A stretch of DNA of 64,000 nucleotides from Burkholderiales bacterium (GCA_021287185.1 JAJTAZ010000005.1:1-64000), one strand, 5' to 3'. Positions 45,645 to 55,259 are shown, numbered from the stretch's first letter. Notes: generated by a model not told the origin, from the sequence alone. Numbers and translations are program-made.

Positions 45645-45760
45645 AAAAAACACCCAAGGATTTTGCAAAATAGGCAAACGTCACTTGGGTGAATCTCGTT
45701 TAGCCGTTTTGGTTGAGTTACTTTTCAACCGCGCCCGCAAGCAGAATCAAATCGGCGCGT
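45645..45760 (-). promoter_or_regulatory. SAM-II-like riboswitch and terminator in the metX leader
   Basis: Minus-strand leader. P1 CGCGCC (45759-45754) pairs with GGCGCG (45735-45730). The loop starts GATTTGA and ends GCTTGCG; the 3' side continues GGTTGAAAAG and later GCTAAA (45704-45699). This order (GAUUU, GCUUGC, GUUGAAA/GUUAAA, GCUAAA) is that of the SAM-II (SAM-alpha) aptamer. An extra hairpin GGTTGA/TCAACC sits in the 3' loop. A perfect terminator follows: CACCCAAG/CTTGGGTG (45691-45651) and T6 (45650-45645). The pseudoknot is not proven. Confidence 0.6.
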
Positions 45761-45828
45761 GTGAATCTATGGGCAACAATGTATCACATCAGCGGTACAG
45801 TTGCAAATACAGTTGTAAACATTGCTGT

Positions 45829-46581
45829 CTATTCAAACACGGGTTTGCGCTTTTCAAAAAACGCTGTCATCGCTTCCTTGGCATGCGCACCGCGCAGCAA
45901 TTGTCCAAAGGCTTGAACCTCTACGTCAATGGTGTTGCGCAAGGCTTGCTCGTTGTTCATGCGCAATAAGCGTTTGGTTTCGCGCATGGCTTGCGGACTT
46001 TTTTCACTCAACAGACGCGCTTTGCTCACAGCAAAATCGAGGGACTCGTTGGCAGGAACGACGCAGTTGGCAATCCCTATAGCAACCGCTTCATCCGCAC
46101 CAAACATCTCACCAAACATGAGTTTTTCCGCCGCTTTCAGATAGCCTGCTTTTTGCACCAGCACCAAACTTGAACTGCCCTCAGGACACAGTGCCAAGTT
46201 GATAAACGGCAGTTGTAATTTTGCGTTGTCACCCAATACCACATAATCCGCGAACAACAGCATGGTCACACCCACGCCAACCGCCACGCCATTGACCGCA
46301 AACAGCAAAGGCTTACTAAAGTCGCGCAGGGCATACAAAAATTGCACCACGGGGCTGTCGGCTCCCATCGGTGGACTGTTGAGAAAATCCGCCAAGTCGT
46401 TGCCCGAACAAAACATTTCATCGGTTCCCGTGATGAGCGCAACGCGCACCGCATCATCGGCATCAAACGCGCGCAGGGCGTCCACCATGCTTTGGTACAT
46501 CGCGGGGGTGAGGGCGTTTTTACGCTCAGGGCGACTGATGGTAATCCGCGCAATGTGCTGTTCCATTTGAGTGGTAATCAT
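45829..46581 (-). CDS. Enoyl-CoA hydratase/isomerase family protein
   Basis: A 250-residue crotonase-fold enzyme. Oxyanion-hole segments FCSGNDLADFL and VNGVAVGVGVTMLL, and the helical C-terminus ending TAFFEKRKPVFE, fit the group. The first catalytic Glu position reads LPFINLALCPEG, where Glu is not evident at the usual site but EG follows, so hydratase versus isomerase cannot be told. A strong AGGAG ribosome site. Separated from the thiolase gene by a terminator, so transcribed on its own. Confidence 0.88.
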   Translation of the reverse strand: MITTQMEQHIARITISRPERKNALTPAMYQSMVDALRAFDADDAVRVALITGTDEMFCSGNDLADFLNSPPMGADSPVVQFLYALRDFSKPLLFAVNGVAVGVGVTMLLFADYVVLGDNAKLQLPFINLALCPEGSSSLVLVQKAGYLKAAEKLMFGEMFGADEAVAIGIANCVVPANESLDFAVSKARLLSEKSPQAMRETKRLLRMNNEQALRNTIDVEVQAFGQLLRGAHAKEAMTAFFEKRKPVFE

Positions 46582-46670
46582 GTTTGACTCCTTACATTTT
46601 ATGCTCGCTCACACGAGTACAACGCGGGTGAAAACGAGGTGCTTTTATCGCGATAATCTTTGAGTGATTT

Positions 46671-46706
46671 AAAAAAAGCCACGCCCATCAATCAACGAGC
46701 GTGGCT
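46671..46706 (-). terminator. Terminator after the thiolase gene
   Basis: Minus-strand AGCCACGC/GCGTGGCT stem followed by T7. Confidence 0.88.
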
Positions 46707-46732
46707 GTGCTTTGTGTGATTTTTACAACTCG

Positions 46733-47929
46733 TTACAGACGCTCTAAAATACCCGCCGCGCCCATGCCCGTGCCAATACACATGGTAATCATACCGTAGC
46801 GGCCGCCCGTGCGTTGCAACCCGTGCAACACCGTCGCCGAACGAATCGCACCCGTTGCACCCAATGGGTGACCCAAGGCAATCGCGCCGCCCAATGGATT
46901 GACTTTGCTCATATCCAAATCCAAATCACGCGCCACCGCCAAAGATTGCGCTGCGAATGCTTCGTTCAACTCAATCCAATCCATGTCTGCCAAAGTCAAA
47001 CCCGCCACTTTCAAGGCCGCAGGAATCGCTTCTTTCGGGCCAATGCCCATGATTTTTGGATCCACACCTTTGACCGCGAACGATACAAAGCGACCAATTG
47101 GTGTGAGGTTGTGTTCTTTGAGGAAACGCTCAGACACCAAAATCAAAGCGGCCGCGCCATCGGACATTTGCGAACTACTGCCCGCAGTCACCGAACCTTT
47201 GGCTGCAAACACGGGTTTGAGTTTTGCCAACCCTTCCAAAGTGGTGTCCGCGCGTGGACCTTCGTCTTGCGAGACCACAAATTCTTTGGTTTTAAGTTCT
47301 TGCGTCGCCAAATCCACATAGGTATCACGAACCGTCACTGGTGTGATTTCGGCATTGAAATACCCAGCCGCTTGCGCTGCCAGTGCGCGGCGGTGCGATT
47401 CAACCGAAAACGCATCTTGGTCTTCACGCGAAACATTCCATTGTTCAGCGACTTTTTCTGCCGTCAAACCCATGCCATAAGCAATGCCCAAATTTTCATC
47501 TTTGGTGAAAATTTGTGGGTTCATGTCGGTCAAAATCGCGTTCATCGGCACCATGCTCATGGATTCCGCGCCACCCGCAATCATCACATCGGCTTGACCC
47601 GTGCGAATGCGGTCGGCCGCCATCGCCACGGCGGTGATGCCTGAGGCACAATAGCGATTGACCGTCACACCAGCAACGCTATTGGGCAAACCTGCGAACA
47701 ACACGCTCATGCGCGCCATGTTCAAACCTTGTGGGCCTTGTGGAATCGCACAACCCACAATCGCGTCGTTAATCAACGCGGGATCAAGCGTGGGAACTTG
47801 CGCCAACGCGCCTTGAATCGCGTACGCCAATAAATCATCTGGACGCGTGTTTTTAAATACGCCACGCGGTGCTTTGCCTACGGGCGTGCGCGTTGCCGCG
47901 ACGATATAGGCTTCTTGTAATTGAGTCAT
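46733..47929 (-). CDS. Acetyl-CoA C-acyltransferase (beta-ketothiolase, FadA-like)
   Basis: A 398-residue thiolase that cleaves 3-ketoacyl-CoA in the last step of beta-oxidation. Nucleophile Cys in VNRYCASGITAVA, the GGAESMSMVP segment, catalytic His in IALGHPLGATGAIR, and second Cys in MCIGTGMGAAGI. GGAG stands six bases before the ATG. It follows the FadB-like gene by about 100 bp on the same strand; the pair would form the trifunctional fatty-acid oxidation activities. Confidence 0.94.
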   Translation of the reverse strand: MTQLQEAYIVAATRTPVGKAPRGVFKNTRPDDLLAYAIQGALAQVPTLDPALINDAIVGCAIPQGPQGLNMARMSVLFAGLPNSVAGVTVNRYCASGITAVAMAADRIRTGQADVMIAGGAESMSMVPMNAILTDMNPQIFTKDENLGIAYGMGLTAEKVAEQWNVSREDQDAFSVESHRRALAAQAAGYFNAEITPVTVRDTYVDLATQELKTKEFVVSQDEGPRADTTLEGLAKLKPVFAAKGSVTAGSSSQMSDGAAALILVSERFLKEHNLTPIGRFVSFAVKGVDPKIMGIGPKEAIPAALKVAGLTLADMDWIELNEAFAAQSLAVARDLDLDMSKVNPLGGAIALGHPLGATGAIRSATVLHGLQRTGGRYGMITMCIGTGMGAAGILERL

Positions 47930-48030
47930 TTTTTACTCCTAAACGATGGATTTGACCATCGCTAAATATTTGATGTGCACATCGGTTTCATTCGTTGAAC
48001 CCAATGGTATTGCGTCCAACGAGCTCAAAT

Positions 48031-50424
48031 TTAATTGCGAACAGGTTTACCCGTGGACAGCATACCCATGATGCGTTCTTGGGTTTTTGGTTTGCCCAAA
48101 GCTTCGATGAAGTTGTCGCGCTCTAATTTGAGCAACCAGTCTTCATCCACCAATGTGCCCGCTTCGACACCGCCTGCCGACAAAATGTGCGCCACGCGGG
48201 TCGCCAATTCAGCGTCATACGCCGAGATATACCCACCATCACGCATATTGACAATCATCGATTGCAAAGTCGCTTTGACTGAAGGACCTGCCGCCACGAT
48301 ATTCGCCGCCGCCAATGGTGGGCGATAGCCCGCGTTGGCCAAAGCACGCGCCTGTGATTTGGCCACATACAGCAACTCGTGAATGTTGAACACGATGGTG
48401 TCGGTTGGTAACAAATAGCCAATCGATTGCGCATCGCGTGCGGATTTCGCCACATTTGCCATCGCCACGTTTTGGAACCAAGGTTTGATAAACTCAGTTT
48501 GATTGCTGATGCCCGTGCTGTTCGATGCAGTTGAAGCGCGCAGTGCCGCTTCTTTCAGACCGCCGCCCGCAGGCACCAAGCCCACGCCCAATTCAACCAA
48601 ACCGATGTAAGATTCCAAATGCGCCACGCGGTGTGCGCAGTGCATCAAGGTCTCGCAACCACCGCCTAATGCCAAGCCAGCCACCGCAGCAACCACAGGC
48701 ACTTGTGCGTATTTGACACGCATCGCAGTGTCTTGGAATTTTTTCACGAATGGCTCAACGGCTTTCGCACCGCCTTGCATAAACAACGGCATTGCTGCTT
48801 GCAAGTCCGCACCCGCCGAGAATGGGCCGCCCGTCAAAGAACCGGTTTGCCAAATCACCAAACCTGCGTATTGTTTTTCGGCGATTTCAATGGCTTGTAC
48901 CAAACCGTCCAAAACATCAGGGCCGATGGTGTTCATTTTGGTTTTGAACGAGGCAATCAATACATCATCACCTTGATGCCATAGGCGAATCGCATCGTTT
49001 TCCAATACGGTTGTACCTGCGGTTTTTGGATCCGCGCCGTTTTCACCCACCAAGGCGGCTGGGAAGGCTTGGCGTTGGTAAACTGGCAAAGTGCTGCGTG
49101 GCGCAAAGGCTTTTTTCGCTGGCGCGTATGAGCCCGCTGCAGTGTGAACACCATCAATTTCAGAGACCCAAGCAGGCAGTGGGGCGGTTGATAAGCCTTT
49201 GCCTGCGGCGATGTCCTCAGCCACCCAACCCGCAATTTCTTTCCAACCCGCAGATTGCCAAGTCTCAAACGGACCTTCATTCCAACCGAAGCCCCAACGA
49301 ATCGCAAAGTCCACATCACGCGCATTGTCCGCAATCGACTCCAAATGCACAGCAATGTAATGGAACACATCGCGGAAAATCGCCCACAAAAACTGTGCTT
49401 GTGGGTGGTCGGTTTCACGCAATAATTTGAAACGCTCGTTTGCTGGTTTCTTCAAAATGCGTGCAACCAATTCATCGGCTTTCGCGCCACCTGTGACGTA
49501 TTCGCCCTTGGTTGCGTCCAAGACCTTGATTTCTTTGCCTTCTTTGCGATAAAAACCTGCGCCCGATTTTTGTCCCAACGCGCCTTTTTCCACCAAGGCT
49601 TTGAGCACCGCAGGCACTGGGTAATTGCTGGCAAACGGATCGTCTTTGAGGTTGTCTTCCATGGTTTTAATCACATGCGCCATGGTGTCCAAACCAACCA
49701 CGTCCGCTGTGCGGAAGGTGGCGGATTTGGCGCGACCGAGTTTTGAGCCTGTCAAATCATCGACCAAGTCAAAACCCAAGCCGTATTTTTGCGCCTCAGC
49801 CATCACCGCGAGGATGGAGAATACGCCCACTCGATTGGCGATGAAGTTCGGCGTGTCTTTCGCACGAACCACGCCTTTACCCAAAGTGGTGGTCGCAAAT
49901 GATTCCAAACTGTCTAAAGTGCTCGCATCGGTGTGTGCGGTTGGGATGAGTTCAACCAAGTGCATGTAGCGCGGCGGATTGAAGAAATGTACGCCACAAA
50001 AGCGTTTTTTCAATTCATCCGAAAAGCCATTGGCCAACTCGTTGATGGACAAACCTGAAGTGTTTGAAGCGAAAATCGTGTGTGCGGCCAAGTGTGGTGC
50101 CACTTTGGCGTATAAATCGTGTTTCCAGTCCATGCGCTCGGCAATCGCCTCAATAACCAAATCGCATTCGGCCAATTTCGCCAAATCGGTTTCGTAATTT
50201 GCCGCCTCGACATACGCCGCGTGCGATGCGTCACCAAAAGGGGCTGGAGAGAGTTTTTTTAGGTTGGCCAATGATTTTTCGACGATGCCGTTTTTAGAGC
50301 CTTCTTTGGCAGGCAAATCGAACAAAATCACAGGAACTTTGGCGTTGACCAAGTGCGCGGCAATCTGCGCGCCCATCACGCCCGCGCCGAGGACGGCGAC
50401 TTTACGGATGATTAAATTACTCAC
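48031..50424 (-). CDS. 3-hydroxyacyl-CoA dehydrogenase/enoyl-CoA hydratase (FadB-like)
   Basis: A 797-residue bifunctional beta-oxidation enzyme. The N-terminal NAD-binding domain begins with VAVLGAGVMGAQIAAHL; FASNTSGLSINELA and GVHFFNPPRYMHLVELIP follow. The 3HCDH C-terminal domains come next, and a crotonase domain lies at the C-terminal side (FSAGADLQAAM, AGLALGGGCETLMHC, VELGVGLVPAGGG with the catalytic Glu). The dehydrogenase-first order fits the FadN/FadB2 style of Burkholderiales. GTG start with GAAGGA six bases before it. Confidence 0.94.
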   Translation of the reverse strand: MSNLIIRKVAVLGAGVMGAQIAAHLVNAKVPVILFDLPAKEGSKNGIVEKSLANLKKLSPAPFGDASHAAYVEAANYETDLAKLAECDLVIEAIAERMDWKHDLYAKVAPHLAAHTIFASNTSGLSINELANGFSDELKKRFCGVHFFNPPRYMHLVELIPTAHTDASTLDSLESFATTTLGKGVVRAKDTPNFIANRVGVFSILAVMAEAQKYGLGFDLVDDLTGSKLGRAKSATFRTADVVGLDTMAHVIKTMEDNLKDDPFASNYPVPAVLKALVEKGALGQKSGAGFYRKEGKEIKVLDATKGEYVTGGAKADELVARILKKPANERFKLLRETDHPQAQFLWAIFRDVFHYIAVHLESIADNARDVDFAIRWGFGWNEGPFETWQSAGWKEIAGWVAEDIAAGKGLSTAPLPAWVSEIDGVHTAAGSYAPAKKAFAPRSTLPVYQRQAFPAALVGENGADPKTAGTTVLENDAIRLWHQGDDVLIASFKTKMNTIGPDVLDGLVQAIEIAEKQYAGLVIWQTGSLTGGPFSAGADLQAAMPLFMQGGAKAVEPFVKKFQDTAMRVKYAQVPVVAAVAGLALGGGCETLMHCAHRVAHLESYIGLVELGVGLVPAGGGLKEAALRASTASNSTGISNQTEFIKPWFQNVAMANVAKSARDAQSIGYLLPTDTIVFNIHELLYVAKSQARALANAGYRPPLAAANIVAAGPSVKATLQSMIVNMRDGGYISAYDAELATRVAHILSAGGVEAGTLVDEDWLLKLERDNFIEALGKPKTQERIMGMLSTGKPVRN

Positions 50425-50487
50425 GTTCTATCCTTCTCAAAATACGAGCATGGACACATGAGAATCCCATATCACCACGCTCAAATT

Positions 50488-50527
50488 AAAAAAGCGATTG
50501 ACGGCATGCTGTACCGTTAATCGCTTT
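50488..50527 (-). terminator. Terminator after the DUF2147 gene
   Basis: AAAGCGATT-AACGG and CCGT-CAATCGCTTT arms with one mismatch, followed by T on the minus strand. Confidence 0.8.
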
Positions 50528-50536
50528 GACCACTCA

Positions 50537-50953
50537 TTACATGCGTTGCCAAGTTTGGTTACGACCCAACAAACTCACGCCAATATAACCACGAACCGTC
50601 AATGTGCCGCCGTTGTCGGTAATTTTGACTTTATAGTGTTTATTGGTTTTGGGGTCTAAAATTGTGCCGCCGCTATAGATATTACCGCCTTCAGAGCGCA
50701 CACCCCACATGATGGTCTCGCCCGCGAGGTTTTTGCCATGGAAACGACCTTCGCAGACATCACACACATCGCCACTCAATACCTTCTGGATGCGTGCCTT
50801 GTACTCGCCACCATTGTTGGTAATCACCACGATGGATTTTGGCTGACCTGTTTTGTCATCAATCGTGCGCCATGTACCTGCTGGGTCAGCCAAAGCAACT
50901 GCGGATACCGCCAAACCAGCCAAACCCAATACCATTTTATTTAACATTTTCAT
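50537..50953 (-). CDS. DUF2147 exported protein
   Basis: A 138-residue protein with a signal peptide ([19 protein letters not shown]). The mature part (GTWRTIDDKTGQPKSIVVI, CDVCEG, GGTILDPKTNKHYKVKI, LTVRGYIGVSLLGRNQTW) is the DUF2147 family, small periplasmic beta-barrel-like proteins of unknown role. The Cys pair CDVC is usual for the family. It sits between acyl-CoA dehydrogenase and FadB-like genes in many relatives, suggesting shared regulation. Confidence 0.9.
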   Translation of the reverse strand: MKMLNKMVLGLAGLAVSAVALADPAGTWRTIDDKTGQPKSIVVITNNGGEYKARIQKVLSGDVCDVCEGRFHGKNLAGETIMWGVRSEGGNIYSGGTILDPKTNKHYKVKITDNGGTLTVRGYIGVSLLGRNQTWQRM

Positions 50954-51134
50954 TTACGTCTCCTTGTGTGGGGTTATGCCCCAATTAACCATCTAAACAC
51001 TTAAACCGAGTTCAATTTTCAGCATGAATGTGAACGTGAGTGCACATCATGATAAGTATTCTAACGCACGTTTGGTTGACCTGCTCACTGCTTTCAACGC
51101 GCGTTAGATACTCTTTTAATTGAACCTTTCTTTA

Positions 51135-52916
51135 TTAAAACCAATCATCCTGCATTTCGTTCAAACTCGCCACACCTGCGCGTGCTTGACGGATATATCC
51201 AGCAGTCTCTGGTAATAATTTAGCAAAGTAAAAACGTGCGGTTGCCAATTTGGCTTTATAGAAATCATCTTGGTCTTGTTTTTCCAAGGCAATCTTCGCC
51301 ATGCGCGCCCAGAAATAAGCAAACACCATGTGACCAACCACGCGTTGGTAGGGCACAGATGCCGCACCGACTTCATCTTGATTTTGCATGGCCTTCATGC
51401 CAATTTCCATGGTGAGTTTGCCTACTTTATCACCAATATCACCCAATGGATTGACGAATTCTTGCATCGCTGGATTCACGCCGTGCTCTTCAACAAATGC
51501 CTTGACAATGTCACCGAAAGCACGCAGTTTCGCGCCCATATCTCCCAATACTTTGCGACCGAGCAAGTCCAATGCCTGCACACCGTTGGTGCCTTCGTAA
51601 ATTTGTGTGATGCGCGCATCACGCACGTATTGCTCCATACCATTGTCGGTGATAAAACCATGCCCGCCAAACACTTGCACGCCGTGATTGGTACATTCAA
51701 ACGCGTTGTCGGTCAAAAACGCTTTGATAATCGGCGTGAGCAAAGCCACATTGTCGGCGGCCGCTTTACGCACGGCTTCATCAGGGTGCGACAATTCTTT
51801 GTCAATTTCCAACGCCATCCAGTATGTGAATGCACGCGCGCCTTCAGCATAAGCGCGTTGGGTGAGCAACATACGACGCACATCAGGGTGCGCAATGATG
51901 AAATCAGCTTCTTTTTCTGGATTCTTCGCACCCGACAACGCACGCATTTGAATGCGTTCTTTGGCATAGGTGCGCGCATTTTGGTAGGAAATTTCGGTCA
52001 AACCCAAGCCTTGCATACCCACGCCCAAACGCGCCGCGTTCATCATCACAAACATCGCTTGTAAGCCTTTATGTGGTTGTCCCACGAGCCAACCTTTTGC
52101 ACCGTCCAAATTGATTTCTGCGGTCGCATTGGAGTGGATGCCCATTTTGTGCTCCAAACGAGCGCAGAACACTGGGTTACGCTCGCCCAAACTGCCATCG
52201 GCATTGGGAATAAATTTTGGCACGACAAATAATGAAATGCCTTTGGTACCTTTTTCTGCATCGGGTAAGCGCGCCAACACGAGGTGGATGATGTTTTCCG
52301 CCATATCGTGCTCACCACTGGAAATAAAGATTTTTGTACCTGTGATGCTGTACGAACCATCATCATTGGGGGTCGCTTTGCTGCGCAATAAACCCAAGTC
52401 CGTACCACAGTGTGGCTCGGTCAAACACATCGTTCCCGTCCACTCGCCCGTGACCAATTTTGGTAAATACAAACCTTTTAATTCGTCCGAACCATGCTCG
52501 TGCAAACAATCGTACGCACCATGGCTCAAACCAGGGTACATGGTCCATGCGATGCTGGCAGAGTTGAGGGTTTCGTACAAAGCATTGTTCAAAGAAATTG
52601 GTAAGCCTTGACCACCGTATTCGGGGTCGCAGGAGAGGGATGCCCAGCCTGCCTCAACGTATTGTTTGTAGGCTTCTTTATAGCCTTTAGGGGCCGTGAC
52701 TTCTGTGCCATTGAGGGTACAGCCTTCCAAATCACCCGATTGGTTCAAGGGAAAGACAATAGATGATGCAAATTTACCCGCTTCCTCAACAATTGCGTTG
52801 ATGGTGTCCACGTCCATATCGGCGTGCGCTGGCATTTGTTTGAGTGTGCCCTCGGTATCGAGCAACTCGTGCATGACAAATTGAATGTCACGTAGTGGTG
52901 GTATGTATTGTCCCAT
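51135..52916 (-). CDS. Acyl-CoA dehydrogenase with C-terminal extension
   Basis: A 593-residue FAD enzyme for the first step of beta-oxidation. Start MGQYIPPLRDIQFVMHELL with an N-terminal extension, FAD-site segments MCLTEPHCGTDLGLL and KIFISSGEHDMAENI, QVFGGHGFITDNGMEQYVRDARI, and the catalytic Glu in YEGTNGVQALDLLGRK. The C-terminal domain (about 120 residues) is typical of the long-chain group from proteobacteria. A very strong AAAGGAGG ribosome site. First structural gene after the TetR regulator. Confidence 0.95.
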   Translation of the reverse strand: MGQYIPPLRDIQFVMHELLDTEGTLKQMPAHADMDVDTINAIVEEAGKFASSIVFPLNQSGDLEGCTLNGTEVTAPKGYKEAYKQYVEAGWASLSCDPEYGGQGLPISLNNALYETLNSASIAWTMYPGLSHGAYDCLHEHGSDELKGLYLPKLVTGEWTGTMCLTEPHCGTDLGLLRSKATPNDDGSYSITGTKIFISSGEHDMAENIIHLVLARLPDAEKGTKGISLFVVPKFIPNADGSLGERNPVFCARLEHKMGIHSNATAEINLDGAKGWLVGQPHKGLQAMFVMMNAARLGVGMQGLGLTEISYQNARTYAKERIQMRALSGAKNPEKEADFIIAHPDVRRMLLTQRAYAEGARAFTYWMALEIDKELSHPDEAVRKAAADNVALLTPIIKAFLTDNAFECTNHGVQVFGGHGFITDNGMEQYVRDARITQIYEGTNGVQALDLLGRKVLGDMGAKLRAFGDIVKAFVEEHGVNPAMQEFVNPLGDIGDKVGKLTMEIGMKAMQNQDEVGAASVPYQRVVGHMVFAYFWARMAKIALEKQDQDDFYKAKLATARFYFAKLLPETAGYIRQARAGVASLNEMQDDWF

Positions 52917-52951
52917 GGTGTGCCTCCTTTAAAAGTCGCACACCATAAACA

Positions 52952-53578
52952 TTATGCTGTGCGTAAATACTGATTCAAAATCCGCTCTAAAATTTGTTTG
53001 ACCATGTCCATCGCGTTGTCACGTTTCATCAAACGAACACTTTGGTGAAAGCCCAAGGTCAAACCATACAACTCAAAAATCATCAAATCAATCGGCGTGC
53101 CTTCGTGAAATTCGCCCGACTCAACACAATACCGAATCGCGCGACGCAACTGCTCTTCCCACGCCAACATCAAACCGACCAGTTCATCGCGTACCACGCC
53201 AGGACGGTCGTCATACTCAACAGCCCCCGAAATGTACAAACAACCATTTTCGGTTTCCTGTCCCAACTTGGTAAACCAATTGTCCAAAATCGCCCGCAAA
53301 CGACTCAACCCTCTTGGCAGCACCAAAGCGGGTTTTAGAATATCCGCCAAAAAACGCGCTTCGTATTCTTTCAACACCTCTATGAGCAATTCATCGCGTG
53401 AACCAAAATGTGAGAACACGCCACTTTTACTCATATCCAAACGGTCTGCAAGAATCCCAATGGTCACACCCTCTAAACCATCACGAGAAGCCACATCCAA
53501 AGCCACATCTAAAATCGCCGCACGGGTTTGCTCACCCTTGCGAATATGCATTGCTTGACTCACACGTTCATTTGCCAT
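52952..53578 (-). CDS. TetR-family regulator of the beta-oxidation cluster
   Basis: A 208-residue repressor. The N-terminal helix-turn-helix (TRAAILDVALDVASRDGLEGVTIGILADRLDMSKSGVFSHFGSRDEL, seen as DMSKSGVFSHFGS at the recognition helix) is followed by a helical ligand domain of the YcdC/TetR_C_33-like kind. ATG 53578 is used; a TTG 15 bases upstream is in frame. A GAACG-CT-CGTTC palindrome lies about 20 bp before the start, so autoregulation is likely. Ligand probably an acyl-CoA, inferred from the neighbours. Confidence 0.9.
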   Translation of the reverse strand: MANERVSQAMHIRKGEQTRAAILDVALDVASRDGLEGVTIGILADRLDMSKSGVFSHFGSRDELLIEVLKEYEARFLADILKPALVLPRGLSRLRAILDNWFTKLGQETENGCLYISGAVEYDDRPGVVRDELVGLMLAWEEQLRRAIRYCVESGEFHEGTPIDLMIFELYGLTLGFHQSVRLMKRDNAMDMVKQILERILNQYLRTA

Positions 53579-53596
53579 TATTTGTCTCGCCAAAAT

Positions 53597-53610
53597 CGAA
53601 CGCTCGTTCT
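53597..53610. promoter_or_regulatory. Probable TetR operator
   Basis: GAACGCTCGTTC (53598-53609) is a perfect 5+5 dyad with two spacer bases, placed in the regulator's own leader. This type of site is common for TetR proteins of fatty-acid metabolism. Confidence 0.65.
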
Positions 53611-53800
53611 ATTTTCATCAATTCATAGATTGTTGTCAATAGACAAACGAAAATTTTTCAAAAAAACCACAAAATAATTTACTACAATTTCATTATATAC
53701 AGAATAAACAGCCATGAATCGGCCGAATTTTCAATTTAATTTCATCTAAACCCGAGCCAACTTGACAATACCCACACTCACTCAGTCAACGCCACACGGC

Positions 53801-54598
53801 TCAACTCGCTTTCGCACTTTTTAACAAAGCCGCTTGCTCCTCGCTGGGCATTTGAATACTCAAACCCGTCATACGCGCAATGGCCTCTTGCGCTGCGGAT
53901 GCCAGTGCTGCTCGATGTCCAAACGTGGTGCCATCAATCGGATCACCAAAAGCCACGTGCACCTCCAAACCCGTAGCACGAGTCAAAGATAAAAAACTCT
54001 CGCCAAATGAAGTGTCTCCTTCATAACTGGCGATGCGGGTTTTTTGACCGCGTTGACGGTACGACACCGCGACAGGATACACCGTCATCTGATAATCCAC
54101 TGCGGGCTGAAACAAGTTGGTTTTAAATGGTAATAAATAGGTACCGTCTGTCGTCGTGCCCTCGGGGTAAAACCCGATCAAATCGCCCGCTGCCACCGCA
54201 TCTCTGATGGACTGATTGGTCTCATTGATTTTGCTGCGGTTGCCACGCTCCACATACAGCGTACCCGCCATCGTGACCAAACGCCCCAATACAGGCCAAT
54301 CACGGATTTCAGACTTTGAAATAAAGCGCACCGCCTGCACCGCATTGGTGGCAAAAATATCAATCCACGAAGAATGGTTCGACACCATCAGTCCTTGTAA
54401 ATTGGCAGCGGGTGGCACACGATCAACCACCAAGCGTATCCCCAACGCACGCAACAACCAATGCGACCAAGTCTTAATGATTCGGCGTTTTGATTGCCAA
54501 CCCACCAAAGGAAACAACACTAAGGTAATCAATAGCCCAATCACCACCAGCAAGGCAAACAAAATCAGACGATAAAAAACACGTAAATATGCAAACAT
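53801..54598 (-). CDS. 1-acyl-sn-glycerol-3-phosphate acyltransferase (PlsC-like)
   Basis: A 265-residue inner-membrane enzyme that makes phosphatidic acid from lysophosphatidic acid. An N-terminal transmembrane helix (LILFALLVVIGLLITLVLFPL), then the HX4D motif in SNHSSWIDIF, the ERGNRSK substrate motif and FYPEGTTTDG. The last 30 residues are Ala/Lys-rich. Alone on the minus strand, no terminator noted downstream; it might also be an ornithine-lipid type acyltransferase. Confidence 0.9.
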   Translation of the reverse strand: MFAYLRVFYRLILFALLVVIGLLITLVLFPLVGWQSKRRIIKTWSHWLLRALGIRLVVDRVPPAANLQGLMVSNHSSWIDIFATNAVQAVRFISKSEIRDWPVLGRLVTMAGTLYVERGNRSKINETNQSIRDAVAAGDLIGFYPEGTTTDGTYLLPFKTNLFQPAVDYQMTVYPVAVSYRQRGQKTRIASYEGDTSFGESFLSLTRATGLEVHVAFGDPIDGTTFGHRAALASAAQEAIARMTGLSIQMPSEEQAALLKSAKAS

Positions 54599-54679
54599 AA
54601 AATAATTGAATCAAAACTCAATCAAGAAAGGGCAAATATTGTAAATAGCAGCGGCTAATTGTTTTAGGTCAGCACAACG

Positions 54680-55060
54680 TCAATCGCTCACCAAGGACAG
54701 ATCTTCAGCATTCAGATAACCCGCCTCCACAGCCATGCGATAAATAGCCGTTGAGCGAGCACCGCTGCGACAGTACAATAAAATGGGCTTTTTGGCTTGA
54801 CCCACCACCCGCGCAAACTGCACCAGCAATTCAGGTGTCACACGCGAAGCAGAGAAGGGCAGATTATAAAAATCCATCCCTGCCACATGGGCAGCATCCG
54901 CCACCGACTGTGCGGTTGGTTGATTGGCATCATGTTCAAAGTCGGGGCGATTGTTCATCACCGATGCAAAACCCTGTTTCGCTACCAGCACCATATCCTC
55001 AGGACTGGCTTGCGGTGCCGTGCTCAAAAACACGTGATGACGGGTTATCTCTAAACTCAT
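54680..55060 (-). CDS. TIGR01244-type sulfurtransferase / beta-lactamase hydrolase-like phosphatase
   Basis: A 126-residue protein with a DSP/rhodanese-like fold. Opening HHVFLSTAPQASPEDM, NNRPDFEHD and the catalytic loop LYCRSGARSTAIYR (C-x5-R type) match the domain found alone or fused to metallo-beta-lactamase sulfur dioxygenases. Its substrate is unknown. A GAAAAATC region precedes the ATG. Monocistronic. Confidence 0.85.
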   Translation of the reverse strand: MSLEITRHHVFLSTAPQASPEDMVLVAKQGFASVMNNRPDFEHDANQPTAQSVADAAHVAGMDFYNLPFSASRVTPELLVQFARVVGQAKKPILLYCRSGARSTAIYRMAVEAGYLNAEDLSLVSD

Positions 55061-55212
55061 AGATTTTTCCTAAATTCAAATCATTTGGCAACAAAACACG
55101 ACGCCATCACACAAAATTTCGCATGAACCAAGTGGGTTCATTGTAACGATTTTGTCTGTTTTTCACAATGTATAAACGAACGATTGTTCTTTTTGCGGAA
55201 ATCCTCGAATGC

Positions 55213-55242
55213 AAAAAAGCGAGCCAAAAGCTCGCTTTTTTT
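55213..55242 (-). terminator. Terminator after porin 1
   Basis: AAAAAAGCGAGC/GCTCGCTTTTTT with loop CAAAA. Confidence 0.93.
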
Positions 55243-55259
55243 AAGTCACACTTTCCGAA

